From Psychromarinibacter sediminicola (GTDB lineage: Bacteria > Pseudomonadota > Alphaproteobacteria > Rhodobacterales > Rhodobacteraceae): a stretch of DNA of 51,266 nucleotides. The translations under genes and the position numbers were made by a program. Shown in pieces: positions 18,031 to 26,552 of the stretch (its first letter is position 1; every line of letters begins with the position of its first letter). The notes below the pieces were generated by a model. That model saw only the letters and a list, made by a program, of their open reading frames with translations. It did no database searches and was not told the origin of the DNA. The DNA lies in the NCBI RefSeq assembly GCF_029168335.1, contig NZ_JARGYC010000032.1, positions 1 to 51,266 of the forward strand, written 5' to 3'.

Positions 18031-19110
18031 TCAGAGCCGCGCTTCGCTGTCCTTGTCGAACATCGACCCCCGGGCGGCATCGAACCCGATGGTCAGCCGG
18101 TCGCCCGGCGCCACCTTTTCCTGGCCATCCATGTTGAAATGGAACGGCTGCCCGGCGACCTGGCACCAGACCAGCGTGTCCGAGCCCATCGGCTCCACCA
18201 GCTCCACCGCGATCTCGGTCGTGTAGGTCTTCTTCGCCGCGTCCGCGCCCGAGGCCACGTGCTCTGGCCGGATACCCAGCCAGGCCGGCCCGGTGCCCGC
18301 CCCGTCGGCCCAGGTGTAGCCCTCGGTCGGGATGGTCTCGCCACCGCTGACGAAACCGGCGCCGGTGAGTTCGCCTTCGAGGAAATTCATCACCGGCGAG
18401 CCGATGAACTCGGCCACGTACTTGTTGACGGGGCGGTTGTAGATCTCGTCGGGCGAGCCCAGCTGCTGGATCGCGCCGCCGCGCATGATCGCGATGCGGT
18501 CGGCCAGCGTCATCGCCTCGATCTGGTCGTGGGTGACGTAGATCATCGTGTTCTTCAGCCGCTGGTGCAGCCGCTTGATCTCGACCCGCAGATCGGCGCG
18601 CAGCTTGGCGTCGAGGTTCGACAGCGGCTCGTCGAACAGGAACACGTCCACGTCGCGCACCAGCGCCCGGCCGATCGCCACCCGCTGCCGCTGCCCGCCA
18701 GACAGCGCCGCCGGCTTGCGGCTCAACAAAGGCTCGATCTGCAGGATCCCCGCGGCCCGCGCCACGCGCTCCTCGATCTCGGCCTTCCTGAAGCCGGCGT
18801 TGCGCAGCCCGAAGGACAGGTTCCCCTTCACCGACATCTGCGGATAGAGCGCGTAGGACTGGAACACCATGCCGATGCCGCGCTTGGACGGCTCGGCCCA
18901 GGTGACGTTGTGGTCCTTGATCCAGATCTGCCCGCCCGAGACGTCCAAGAGCCCCGCGATGCAGTTCAGCAGCGTGGACTTGCCGCAGCCCGAGGCGCCC
19001 AGCAGCACCAGGAACTCGCCCTCGGGGATCTGCAGGTTCAGATTCTGCAGCACGTTCACCGCGCCGAACGACAGGTCCAGGTTCTTGATTTCGACAGAAT
19101 TCGCAGCCAT
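18031..19110 (-). CDS. ABC transporter ATP-binding subunit, CUT1 sugar type (UgpC/MalK-like)
   Basis: A 359-residue ATPase that powers the sugar importer. It has Walker A GASGCGKST (about 38-46), signature LSGGQRQRVAIGR, Walker B VFLFDEPLSNLD, the H-loop in VTHDQIEAMTLADR, and a C-terminal TOBE/OB domain of about 120 residues typical of MalK-type subunits that can contact regulators. Its start lies 3 bases after the stop of the permease gene upstream in the operon. In this arrangement one ATPase serves as a homodimer for permeases 19114-20049 and 20042-20932. Confidence 0.93.
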   Translation of the reverse strand: MAANSVEIKNLDLSFGAVNVLQNLNLQIPEGEFLVLLGASGCGKSTLLNCIAGLLDVSGGQIWIKDHNVTWAEPSKRGIGMVFQSYALYPQMSVKGNLSFGLRNAGFRKAEIEERVARAAGILQIEPLLSRKPAALSGGQRQRVAIGRALVRDVDVFLFDEPLSNLDAKLRADLRVEIKRLHQRLKNTMIYVTHDQIEAMTLADRIAIMRGGAIQQLGSPDEIYNRPVNKYVAEFIGSPVMNFLEGELTGAGFVSGGETIPTEGYTWADGAGTGPAWLGIRPEHVASGADAAKKTYTTEIAVELVEPMGSDTLVWCQVAGQPFHFNMDGQEKVAPGDRLTIGFDAARGSMFDKDSEARL

Positions 19111-19113
19111 GCC

Positions 19114-20049
19114 TCAGCCCTTCACGGCGCCCGCGGCGATGCCGCGCACGAACAGCTTGCCGGAGACGAAGTAGATGACCAGCGGCACCAGCCCGGTCAG
19201 GATCGTCGCGGCCATGTTGACGTTGTATTCCTTCACCCCCTGGACGGAGTTGACGATGTTGTTCAGCTGAACCGTCATCGGGTAGGTGTCGGGTTTCGTG
19301 TAGACCACCCCGAACAGGAAGTCGTTCCAGATGCCGGTGACCTGGATGATCATCGCCACCACGAAGATCGGCAGCGACATCGGCAGCATGATCTGGAAGT
19401 AGATCTGCCAGAACCCGGCCCCGTCGACCCGCGCCGCCTTGAACAGCTCTTCCGGCAGCGACGCGAAGTAGTTGCGGAACAGAAGCGTGACGATCGGCAT
19501 GCCGAAGATCACATGCACGATCACCAGCCCGCCCAGCGAGCCGTAGAGCCCGATCTCGCGCAGGATGATCACGATGGGGTAGAGCATCACCTGGTACGGG
19601 ATGAACGCCCCGAAGATCAGGATGGTAAAGAAGATGTCCGCGCCCTTGAACTTCCAGTTGGACAGCGCATAGCCGTTCACCGAGGCCACCGCGATCGACA
19701 GGAAGACCGAGGGCACCGTGATCTTCACCGAGTTCCAGAACCCCCGGCTCAGCCCGTCGCAGTTCAGCCCCGTGCAGGCCTCGGCCCAGGCCTTCACCCA
19801 GGGCTCGAAGGTGATCTCCATCGGCGGGGAAAAGATGTTGCCCAGCCGGATTTCCGGCATCCCCTTCAGCGAGGTCACGATCATCACGTAGAGCGGCAGC
19901 AGGTAGTAGACCGCCACCACCAGCATCGTGCCGTAGATGAAGATGTTGCGGCGCGACAGCCGGGGGCGCGGCCGCGGCCCTTGCGGCCCGTCGAGCGGCA
20001 GCGTGTCGGCGCCCGCGACGGCGGTGGAGATGGTAGCAGGGTTAGCCAC
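19114..20049 (-). CDS. ABC sugar transporter permease, MalG type
   Basis: A 311-residue inner-membrane protein with about six hydrophobic segments and a cytoplasmic N-terminus of about 35 residues. It carries the EAA loop (ELFKAARVDGAGFWQIYFQI) that docks onto the ATPase and ends in the characteristic short C-terminal region (FVRGIAAGAVKG) of MalG-type subunits. Its start overlaps the end of the partner permease gene by 8 bases, so the two are coupled. With 20042-20932 it forms the translocation channel. Confidence 0.92.
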   Translation of the reverse strand: MANPATISTAVAGADTLPLDGPQGPRPRPRLSRRNIFIYGTMLVVAVYYLLPLYVMIVTSLKGMPEIRLGNIFSPPMEITFEPWVKAWAEACTGLNCDGLSRGFWNSVKITVPSVFLSIAVASVNGYALSNWKFKGADIFFTILIFGAFIPYQVMLYPIVIILREIGLYGSLGGLVIVHVIFGMPIVTLLFRNYFASLPEELFKAARVDGAGFWQIYFQIMLPMSLPIFVVAMIIQVTGIWNDFLFGVVYTKPDTYPMTVQLNNIVNSVQGVKEYNVNMAATILTGLVPLVIYFVSGKLFVRGIAAGAVKG

Positions 20050-20932
20050 GGTTCCGGCTCCCGAATTCGAGGTAGGCCCAGGGGATGATCACGATGGCCA
20101 CGGCCAGAAGCATCATCGTCGAGGCGGCGAAGCCCTGGCCCAGGTTCTGGCCCTGGAACATGTAGTCGTAGACGTATTTCGCGGGCACTTCGGAACTGAT
20201 CCCCGGGCCCCCGGCCGTCTGCGCGACGACAAGGTCGTAGACCCGCACGATGCCGCTGGCGATGATCACGATGCTGGTGATGAAGACCGGCCGCAGCATC
20301 GGCACGACGATATAGAGGTACGTCTTCCACATCGGGATGCCGTCGACCCGCGCGGCCTTCCAGATCTCCTGGTCGATCCCGCGCAGGCCCGCGAGCATCA
20401 GCACCATGACCAGGCCGGTGCCCTGCCACAGCCCCGCGATCAGGACCCCGTAGATCACGATGCTGGAATTGTTCAGCGGGTCGAACTCGAAGCTGACCCA
20501 GCCCAGCCCGCGCACCACGTTCTGCACGCCGAAATCCGGGTTCAAGAGCCATTGCCAGATCAGGCCCGTCACGATGAAGCTCAGCGCGAAGGGATACAGG
20601 ATGATCGTGCGGAACGTGTTCTCGAACCGGATCTTCTGGTCCATCAGCGCGGCCAGCACGAAGCCGATGATGAAGGACAGGACCAGCATGCAGATGCCGT
20701 AGATCAGCAGGTTCTCGATCGACACGATCCAGCGGTTGGTGTTCCACAACCGTTCGTACTGGTCCAAGCCGACGAAATTCGCCCGCGGCAGGAGCTTCGA
20801 GTTGGTGAAGGAATAGACGACGGTCCAGGCCGTGCCGCCGACGAAGATGACCAGCGCGGTCAGGATCATCGGAATCGCGGCGATCTTGGCCGTCATGTTC
20901 CGGAAAAGCTGGATCGGGCGTCCAGACGCCAT
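20042..20932 (-). CDS. ABC sugar transporter permease, MalF type
   Basis: A 296-residue integral membrane protein with six predicted helices starting after a short cytoplasmic segment. It has the EAA motif (EIWKAARVDGIPMWKTYLYIV) toward the C-terminal third. LRPVFITSIVIIASGIVRVYDLV resembles the glucose/mannose-type (GtsB-like) permeases rather than maltose MalF, since the large periplasmic P2 loop of MalF is absent. It is separated from the binding-protein gene by 79 bases containing a hairpin that should reduce read-through. Confidence 0.92.
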   Translation of the reverse strand: MASGRPIQLFRNMTAKIAAIPMILTALVIFVGGTAWTVVYSFTNSKLLPRANFVGLDQYERLWNTNRWIVSIENLLIYGICMLVLSFIIGFVLAALMDQKIRFENTFRTIILYPFALSFIVTGLIWQWLLNPDFGVQNVVRGLGWVSFEFDPLNNSSIVIYGVLIAGLWQGTGLVMVLMLAGLRGIDQEIWKAARVDGIPMWKTYLYIVVPMLRPVFITSIVIIASGIVRVYDLVVAQTAGGPGISSEVPAKYVYDYMFQGQNLGQGFAASTMMLLAVAIVIIPWAYLEFGSRNRG

Positions 20933-20964
20933 GACTGCCTCTCCCCCGTGGCTGTCGTTGGCCG

Positions 20965-20994
20965 AAAACCGGCCCGCCGCTCGGGGCGGGCCGG
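20965..20994 (-). terminator. Attenuating hairpin between the binding-protein and permease genes
   Basis: A perfect 10-bp stem (CCGGCCCGCC / GGCGGGCCGG, loop of 6) is followed on the minus strand by TTTT. Such partial terminators are common after the binding-protein gene of ABC operons and yield more binding protein than membrane subunits. Confidence 0.75.
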
Positions 20995-21011
20995 ACAGTC
21001 GCGAGTGGTGG

Positions 21012-22241
21012 TTACTCGGCGGACTCGACGATCGAGACGAAGCGCTCCTGCGCGTCCTCCGGCGTGATCGACGGGTCGTTGAAGAACTCGACGAACAGGT
21101 CGTTGAGCTGGTTGTTGGTATCCTCGGTGTTCAGCATGTTCACGTCCGGCATCGTGTTGCCGGCCTCGAGGATTTCCAGACCCTTCTTCATGCAGTCGTT
21201 GGCCGCGGTCAGGTCGACGTCGCCGCGGATCGGCAGCGAGCCCTTGGCGAGGTTGAAGGCCACCTGCGTGTCGGGGTTCAAGAGGATCCGCGCCAGCGCG
21301 TCCTGCGCCGCCTCGGTCTCGGCATCGCCGGTCTCGGGGAAGTAGAAGGCGTCGCCGCCGGTCGAGATCACCTCGTGCACGCCGAGACCCGGAATGCAGG
21401 TATAATCCTCGCCCGCGACCTCGCCGGCCACCGCGAACTCGCCCTGCGCCCAGTCGCCCATCACCTGCCCGCCGGCGGCGTCGGTGATGACCATGTTGGT
21501 CGCCTGGTTCCAGTCGATCACGTTGGAGCCCTGCGCCATCTCGCGGGCGTCGGCGGCCGCCTGGAAGACCCGCGCCATGGTGTCGCTGGCGGCGAGCTCG
21601 GCGTCTTTCTCGCCGTAGATCTGCTCCAGCACCTCCGGCCCGGCCAGCGTGGCCATCAGCACGTTGAACAGGCCCGAGCTTTGCCAGGGCTGGCCGCCCA
21701 GCGCCAGCGGCTGGATGCCCGCCTCGCGCAGCGCGTCGCCGGCCTCGACGAACTCGTCCCAGTTGGCGGGCACGTCCAGCCCGGCCTCGGCGAAGGCGTC
21801 GTTCGACAGCCACAGCCATTGCCACGAGTGGATGTTCACCGGCGCGCAATAGATGCGGCCGTCCACCGTGCAGGCCTCCAGGAGCGAGGGCGGATTGACG
21901 ATCTCCTTCCAGCCCTCTTCCTCGGCCACATGGGTCATGTCGCGCAGCAGCCCGGCCTCGATCAGCTCTTCGGCCTGGCGGCCGTGGTTGAACTGGAACG
22001 CGCCCATCGGGTCGCCGCCGATGATCCGGCTGACCATCACCGGCCGCGCCGTGCCGCCGCCGCCGGCGATGGCGCCGTCGACCCAGGTATGCTCGGTGTT
22101 CTCGTTGAACGCCTCGGCGAACTTGGCCACCGCCGCGGCCTCGCCGCCGCTGGTCCACCAATGCGTCACCTCAAGCTCGGCCGCGCCCGCGCCGACCGGG
22201 GTCAGCGCCGTTGCCGCACACAGCATTGCCAGTTTCTTCAT
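21012..22241 (-). CDS. ABC transporter sugar-binding protein, CUT1 family (GtsA-like)
   Basis: A 409-residue periplasmic protein with a Sec signal peptide (MKKLAMLCAATALTPVGAGA, cleavage near residue 20). The mature protein opens ELEVTHWWTSGGEAAAV and continues AIAGGGGTARPVMVSRIIGGDP. This strongly resembles the glucose/mannose (GtsA-type) branch of extracellular solute-binding family 1, some of which also bind xylose. It is the first gene of the operon, with AGGAAAG upstream of the ATG at 22241. Given the GH43 enzyme in the same operon, the ligand may be xylose, xylobiose or another short glycoside rather than glucose. Confidence 0.9.
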   Translation of the reverse strand: MKKLAMLCAATALTPVGAGAAELEVTHWWTSGGEAAAVAKFAEAFNENTEHTWVDGAIAGGGGTARPVMVSRIIGGDPMGAFQFNHGRQAEELIEAGLLRDMTHVAEEEGWKEIVNPPSLLEACTVDGRIYCAPVNIHSWQWLWLSNDAFAEAGLDVPANWDEFVEAGDALREAGIQPLALGGQPWQSSGLFNVLMATLAGPEVLEQIYGEKDAELAASDTMARVFQAAADAREMAQGSNVIDWNQATNMVITDAAGGQVMGDWAQGEFAVAGEVAGEDYTCIPGLGVHEVISTGGDAFYFPETGDAETEAAQDALARILLNPDTQVAFNLAKGSLPIRGDVDLTAANDCMKKGLEILEAGNTMPDVNMLNTEDTNNQLNDLFVEFFNDPSITPEDAQERFVSIVESAE

Positions 22242-22260
22242 TTCGCTTTCCTCCCTGTTG

Positions 22261-22307
22261 CTAAATCGTTTTCGGAGACCCTATAACGTTTTAGATTTGC
22301 ATTTCAA
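22261..22307 (-). promoter_or_regulatory. Sugar-operon promoter overlapped by two LacI-type operators
   Basis: On the minus strand TTGAAA (22307-22302) and TATAGG (22285-22280) are 16 bases apart. CTATAACGTTTTAG (22281-22294) is a near-perfect palindrome with the central CG typical of LacI-family operators and covers the -10. A second copy, CTAAATCGTTTTCG (22261-22274; 12 of 14 bases match the CTAAAACGTTTTAG consensus), lies 20 bp away centre to centre, about two helical turns, near the start site. The divergent LacI gene at 22418 is the obvious candidate regulator. The arrangement implies repression relieved by the sugar inducer. Confidence 0.65.
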
Positions 22308-22417
22308 GCGCTAACATGACAGAAACTACGGATAGCGCTGCCGCCGTCTGCGCTGTAGACCGCGGCGTCGCGAGCGGCTAGAAAACGCGGGATTGCTGGG
22401 GGGTTGGACGGCACGAC

Positions 22418-23458
22418 ATGGCCACGGGCGACCGTAAGCAGCCGACGCTCCGAACGATTTCGGAGCTTTCCGGTCTGGCCGTGCCGACGGTCAGCCGCGC
22501 GCTTCACGACGCCCCGGACATCGGCGCCGAGACCAAGGCGCGGGTCAAGCGAATCGCCCGCGAGATCGGCTATGTCCCCAATCGCGCCGGGGTGCGGCTG
22601 AAGACCGGCAAGACCAACGTGATCTCGCTGATCCTGTCGACCGAGCACGAGATCCTGAACCATACCGCCCGGATGATCTCGGCCATCGCCGGCGGCCTGA
22701 AGGGCACGCGCTATCACCTGATCGTCACGCCCTACCGGCCCTCCGAGGACCCGATGATCCCGGTGCGCTACATCGTCGAGACGGGATCGGCCGACGCGGT
22801 GATCCTCAACCAGATCGAGCCGCAGGATGCGCGGCTGCGCTATCTGCTGGATCGCGGGTTTCCCTTCGCCACCCACGGCCGGTCGGTCTGGAGCGACCGG
22901 CACGCCTATTTCGACTTCGACAATTTCGCCTATGCGCGGCTGGGCGTGTCGCGGCTGGCCCAGGAGGGGCGGCGCAACGTCATGGTCGTCGCCCCGCCGA
23001 TGGCGCAGAACTATGCCCAGGAGATCCGGGCGGGGATCGAGGCGGCCGCCGCCGCGGCCGGGATCGCCGCGGCGGTCATGCCCGACGCCACCTCCGACGA
23101 CAGCGCCGCCGAGATCAGCCAGGCCACGGCGACCTGGCTGGCCCGGCATCCGGGGACCGACGGCGTGCTCTGCGCCTCGATGACGGCGGCGATGGCGGTC
23201 GTCGCGGCGCTGGAGGCGCGCGGCCGTGTCATCGGCCGCGACGTCGACCTCGTTTCCAAGGAGCCGGCGAACTTCCTGCAACTGTTCCGTCCGCCGATCC
23301 TGGCCGTCTCCGAGGACGTCAACCGCGCCGGCGCGTTCCTGGCCCGCGCGGCGATCCGCGCCGTCGAGGCCCCGGACGAGCCGCCGCTGCAGGATATGGA
23401 GGTGCCGGACGAGACCTCGTTCCGCACCGGGATGGACTTTCTGAAGCCGGCCTCCTGA
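22418..23458 (+). CDS. LacI-family transcriptional regulator
   Basis: A 346-residue regulator divergent from the sugar operon. The N-terminal helix-turn-helix is TLRTISELSGLAVPTVSRALHDAPDI (about 10-35), followed by the hinge-helix region GYVPNRAGVRLKTG. The core is a periplasmic-binding-protein-like effector domain (about 65-340). The HTH residues contacting DNA (AVPTVSRAL) belong to the AglR-like branch that controls alpha- and beta-glucoside transporters in alphaproteobacteria. It most likely binds the two CTAAAACGTTTTAG-type sites between its own start and the binding-protein gene. The intergenic position also allows autoregulation. Confidence 0.88.
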   Translation: MATGDRKQPTLRTISELSGLAVPTVSRALHDAPDIGAETKARVKRIAREIGYVPNRAGVRLKTGKTNVISLILSTEHEILNHTARMISAIAGGLKGTRYHLIVTPYRPSEDPMIPVRYIVETGSADAVILNQIEPQDARLRYLLDRGFPFATHGRSVWSDRHAYFDFDNFAYARLGVSRLAQEGRRNVMVVAPPMAQNYAQEIRAGIEAAAAAAGIAAAVMPDATSDDSAAEISQATATWLARHPGTDGVLCASMTAAMAVVAALEARGRVIGRDVDLVSKEPANFLQLFRPPILAVSEDVNRAGAFLARAAIRAVEAPDEPPLQDMEVPDETSFRTGMDFLKPAS

Positions 23459-23483
23459 CCCCGGCCTCGGCGGCGCCACGGCC

Positions 23484-23505
23484 GGCCGCCCGGGCCGGGG
23501 CGGCC
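23484..23505 (+). terminator. Possible terminator after the LacI regulator
   Basis: A perfect 8-bp stem GGCCGCCC / GGGCGGCC with a 6-base loop starts 26 bases after the stop. It is followed by CGCGTTTG, a short T stretch. It separates the regulator from manC. Confidence 0.5.
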
Positions 23506-23594
23506 CGCGTTTGAGGTTGCCAAACCGAATGCCTTTCTACATTCAGGTAGTAACCGATTGACCCCAACCTTTTACGGCCAGGCGAGGCATTGAC

Positions 23595-25013
23595 ATGATC
23601 GTTCCGGTTCATCTCTGTGGCGGTTCGGGCACGCGGCTGTGGCCCCTGTCGCGACGATCCTATCCCAAGCAGTTCGTGCGCCTTCTGGGCGACGAGAGCC
23701 TGTTCCAGGCGTCTGCCAGCCGGCTGTCGGGCGACGGCTTCGCCGCGCCGCTGATCGTCACCGGCTCCGACTTCCGCTTCATCGTCACCGAACAGCTGCA
23801 CGAGGCCGGCATCGACCCCGGCGCCATCCTGATCGAGCCCGAGGGCCGCAACACCGCGCCGGCCGTCCTGGCCGCCGCTTTGCACCTGGAACAAACCGAT
23901 CCCGACGCGCTGATGCTCGTCGCGCCGTCCGACCATGTCATTCCCGACGCCGACGCCTTCCGCGCGGTGCTGGAGGTCGGGGTCGCGGCGGCCGAGAGCG
24001 GCCGCATGGTCACCTTCGGCATCGCCCCCGACCGTGCGGAGACCGGCTATGGCTGGCTGGAGCTGGAGACCGCGCCGGACGGCGAGGCGCGGCCCCTGGA
24101 CCTGATCCGCTTCGTCGAGAAACCCGACGAGGACAAGGCGCAGGAGATGCTGGAGGCGGGCCGCTATCTCTGGAACGCCGGCATCTTCCTGTTCAAGGTC
24201 AGCACCGTCCTCGACGCCTTCCGCACCCATGCGCCCGAACTGATGGAGCCGGTGGGGCAGGCGGTGACGCAGGGCCACGCCGACCTCGGTTTCCTGCGGC
24301 TCGATCCGGACGCCTGGGCCGAAGCCGACGATATCTCCATCGATTATGCTGTGATGGAAAAGGCCGACAACCTCAGCGCCGTGCCGTTTTCCGCGCGCTG
24401 GTCCGACCTGGGGGACTGGTTCTCGGTGTGGCGCGAGATGGAGACCGACGCGCGCGGCGTCGCCCTGTCCGGGCCGGCGCAGGCGATCGACTGCGAGGAC
24501 ACGCTCCTGCGCTCGGAATCCGGCGATCTGGAGATCGTGGGCATCGGCCTGAAGAACGTCCTCGCCGTCGCCACGCCCGACGCGGTACTCGTCGCCGACG
24601 CCGATTGCGCGCAGGACGTCAAGAAGGCGGTGGAGCTTCTGAAGGCGAAGGGCGCCCGCCAGGCCACGGCCTTCCCCAAGGACCACCGGCCCTGGGGCTG
24701 GTTCGAGACGCTGGTGATGGCCGACCGGTTCCAGGTGAAACGCATCGTGGTGCATCCCGGCGCGGCGCTGTCGCTGCAGTCGCACCACCACCGCTCGGAG
24801 CATTGGGTCGTCGTCCACGGCACCGCCCGGGTCACGGTGAACGACACGCAGCAGCTGGTGACGGAGAACCAGTCGATCTATGTCCCCCTCGGCGCCCGGC
24901 ATCGGCTGGAGAACCCGGGCAAGGTGCCGATGGTGCTGATCGAGGTGCAGACCGGCACCTATCTGGGCGAGGACGACATCACCCGCTACGAGGACATCTA
25001 CGCCCGCAGCTAG
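23595..25013 (+). CDS. manC: Mannose-1-phosphate guanylyltransferase / mannose-6-phosphate isomerase
   Basis: A 472-residue bifunctional enzyme that makes GDP-mannose and may also isomerise fructose-6-P to mannose-6-P. The N-terminal nucleotidyltransferase has GGSGTRLWPLSRRSYPKQF (about 8-26), the FVEKPD segment and WNAGIFLF. The C-terminal type II cupin (about 350-472) has RPWGWFETL, then QSHHHRSEHWVVVHGTA with metal-binding histidines. GDP-mannose feeds exopolysaccharide or LPS synthesis, fitting the glycosyltransferases at 36318 onward. The next gene, manB, follows by 18 bases. Confidence 0.93.
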   Translation: MIVPVHLCGGSGTRLWPLSRRSYPKQFVRLLGDESLFQASASRLSGDGFAAPLIVTGSDFRFIVTEQLHEAGIDPGAILIEPEGRNTAPAVLAAALHLEQTDPDALMLVAPSDHVIPDADAFRAVLEVGVAAAESGRMVTFGIAPDRAETGYGWLELETAPDGEARPLDLIRFVEKPDEDKAQEMLEAGRYLWNAGIFLFKVSTVLDAFRTHAPELMEPVGQAVTQGHADLGFLRLDPDAWAEADDISIDYAVMEKADNLSAVPFSARWSDLGDWFSVWREMETDARGVALSGPAQAIDCEDTLLRSESGDLEIVGIGLKNVLAVATPDAVLVADADCAQDVKKAVELLKAKGARQATAFPKDHRPWGWFETLVMADRFQVKRIVVHPGAALSLQSHHHRSEHWVVVHGTARVTVNDTQQLVTENQSIYVPLGARHRLENPGKVPMVLIEVQTGTYLGEDDITRYEDIYARS

Positions 25014-25031
25014 ATCGAGGGAGGCGCCGCC

Positions 25032-26441
25032 ATGGCCCCGAAATTCGGAACGAGCGGCCTGCGCGGGCTGGTGACGGAGCTGACCGACGACGTCGTCGCC
25101 GACTACACCCGCGCCTTTCTCGCCTCCTGCCCCACCGGCGGCCGCGTCTTTGTCGGCTGGGATCTGCGCCCGTCCTCGCCGCGCATCGCCGCGGCGGTGA
25201 CGGCGGCGGCCGGGGCGATGGGCCTGCCGGTGACCCGCTGCGGCGCCCTGCCGACGCCCGCGCTGGCGCTGGCGGCCATGGAGGCCGGGGCCTGCGCGGT
25301 GATGATCACCGGAAGCCACATCCCCGCCGACCGCAACGGGCTGAAATTCTACCTGCCGACCGGCGAGATCTCCAAGGCGGACGAGGCGCGCATTTCCGCC
25401 GCCCTCGGCCCCGGGTCCGGGACCACCCCGGGGACCCCTCCCGAGACCGCCCCCGAAACAGCGCCGGAGGTCACCGACACCGACGAGGCGGCCGGCGACT
25501 ATGTCGCGCGCTATGCCACCGCCTTCGGCGCCTCGGCGCTGGGCGGGCTCAAGATCGGCGTCTACCAGCACAGCTCCGTCGCCCGCGACATCATGGTGCA
25601 GGCGGTCGAGGCGCTGGGCGGCATGGCCGTGGCGCTCGCCCCGTCCGACACGTTCGTGCCCGTCGACACCGAGGCCGTCGACCCGGACACGCGCGGGATG
25701 CTGAACGCCTGGTGCCGCGAGCACGGCCTCGACGCCGTGATCTCCACCGACGGCGACGCGGACCGCCCGATGGTCACCGACGCGACCGGGCGTATCGTGC
25801 CGGGCGACGTGTTGGGGCCGCTGACCGCCGGCTTCCTGGGGGCCGAGGTGATCTGCACCCCGGTCTCGTCGAACACCGCCGTCGACGGCATGGGCTTTTC
25901 CCGCGTGCTGCGCACCCGCATCGGCTCGCCCTATGTGATCGCCGCGATGGAGGATCTGGCCGGCCAGAAGGTCGTGGGCTATGAGGCGAATGGCGGCTTC
26001 CTCCTGGGCTTCGCCGCCGCCGCGCCGGCGGGTCCGCTTGCGCCGCTGATGACCCGCGACAGCCTGCTGCCGATCCTGGCGCCGCTGGCCCGCGCCCGGG
26101 CCGAGGGCCGGACCCTGGCCGACCTGGTGGCAACGCTGCCCGCGCGCTTCACCGCGGCCGACCGCGTGGCGGGGATCGAGCCCGAGGACTCGGCCGCGTT
26201 CCTCGACGGCCTGCGGGGCGACGCCGCCGCCCGCGCCGCCTTCTTCGACACCGGCAGCGACGAGGCGGAGGTCGACGAGACCGACGGCCTGCGCGTCACC
26301 TTCGCCACCGGCGACATCGTTCACCTGCGTCCCTCCGGCAACGCGCCGGAGTTCCGCTGCTACGCCGAGGCGGACAGCCCCGAGCGGGCGGAGGAACTGC
26401 TTCAGACGCACCTGGCCAAGCTGACAGAACGGCTGGGCTAG
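25032..26441 (+). CDS. manB: Phosphomannomutase
   Basis: A 469-residue alpha-D-phosphohexomutase that converts mannose-6-P to mannose-1-P, the substrate of ManC. The phosphoserine is Ser95 in MITGSHIPADRNGLKFY. Mg2+ is bound by STDGDADRP, the sugar by GYEANGG, and the C-terminal phosphate-binding loop is LRPSGNAPEFR, a variant of the common RPSGTEPKLR. Residues 128-148 are a Pro/Thr/Glu-rich insertion (repeated ETAPE-like units) that looks like a flexible linker. A strong GAGGGAGG precedes the ATG. The gene is convergent with cbbR, with three palindromes between them. Confidence 0.9.
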   Translation: MAPKFGTSGLRGLVTELTDDVVADYTRAFLASCPTGGRVFVGWDLRPSSPRIAAAVTAAAGAMGLPVTRCGALPTPALALAAMEAGACAVMITGSHIPADRNGLKFYLPTGEISKADEARISAALGPGSGTTPGTPPETAPETAPEVTDTDEAAGDYVARYATAFGASALGGLKIGVYQHSSVARDIMVQAVEALGGMAVALAPSDTFVPVDTEAVDPDTRGMLNAWCREHGLDAVISTDGDADRPMVTDATGRIVPGDVLGPLTAGFLGAEVICTPVSSNTAVDGMGFSRVLRTRIGSPYVIAAMEDLAGQKVVGYEANGGFLLGFAAAAPAGPLAPLMTRDSLLPILAPLARARAEGRTLADLVATLPARFTAADRVAGIEPEDSAAFLDGLRGDAAARAAFFDTGSDEAEVDETDGLRVTFATGDIVHLRPSGNAPEFRCYAEADSPERAEELLQTHLAKLTERLG

Positions 26442-26461
26442 CGCCGCGGGCCATCGGCCAA

Positions 26462-26538
26462 CACGATCTTCTAGAAGATCGTGCCACGCAGAATTTTCTA
26501 GAAAATTCTGCACCTTAAGAAATCTTCCAGAAGATTTC
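26462..26538. repeat. Three consecutive palindromes between manB and cbbR
   Basis: Palindrome 1 (26462-26483, 22 bp, perfect) has core GATCTTCTAGAAGATC. Palindrome 2 (26488-26511, 24 bp, perfect) has core GAATTTTCTAGAAAATTC. Palindrome 3 (26519-26538) is GAAATCTTCCAGAAGATTTC, perfect except the central pair. All share a TTCTAGAA-like centre. They lie between convergent genes, so they may act as bidirectional terminators. As loopless palindromes they could equally be protein-binding or cruciform sites. A related palindrome lies between cbbL and cbbS. Confidence 0.85.
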
Positions 26539-26552
26539 AGCCAGGCCGCGGC

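Noticed and set aside
23319-26513. A 1064-residue minus-strand frame opposite manC-manB
   Set aside because: A shadow of two well-supported enzymes and low complexity in composition.
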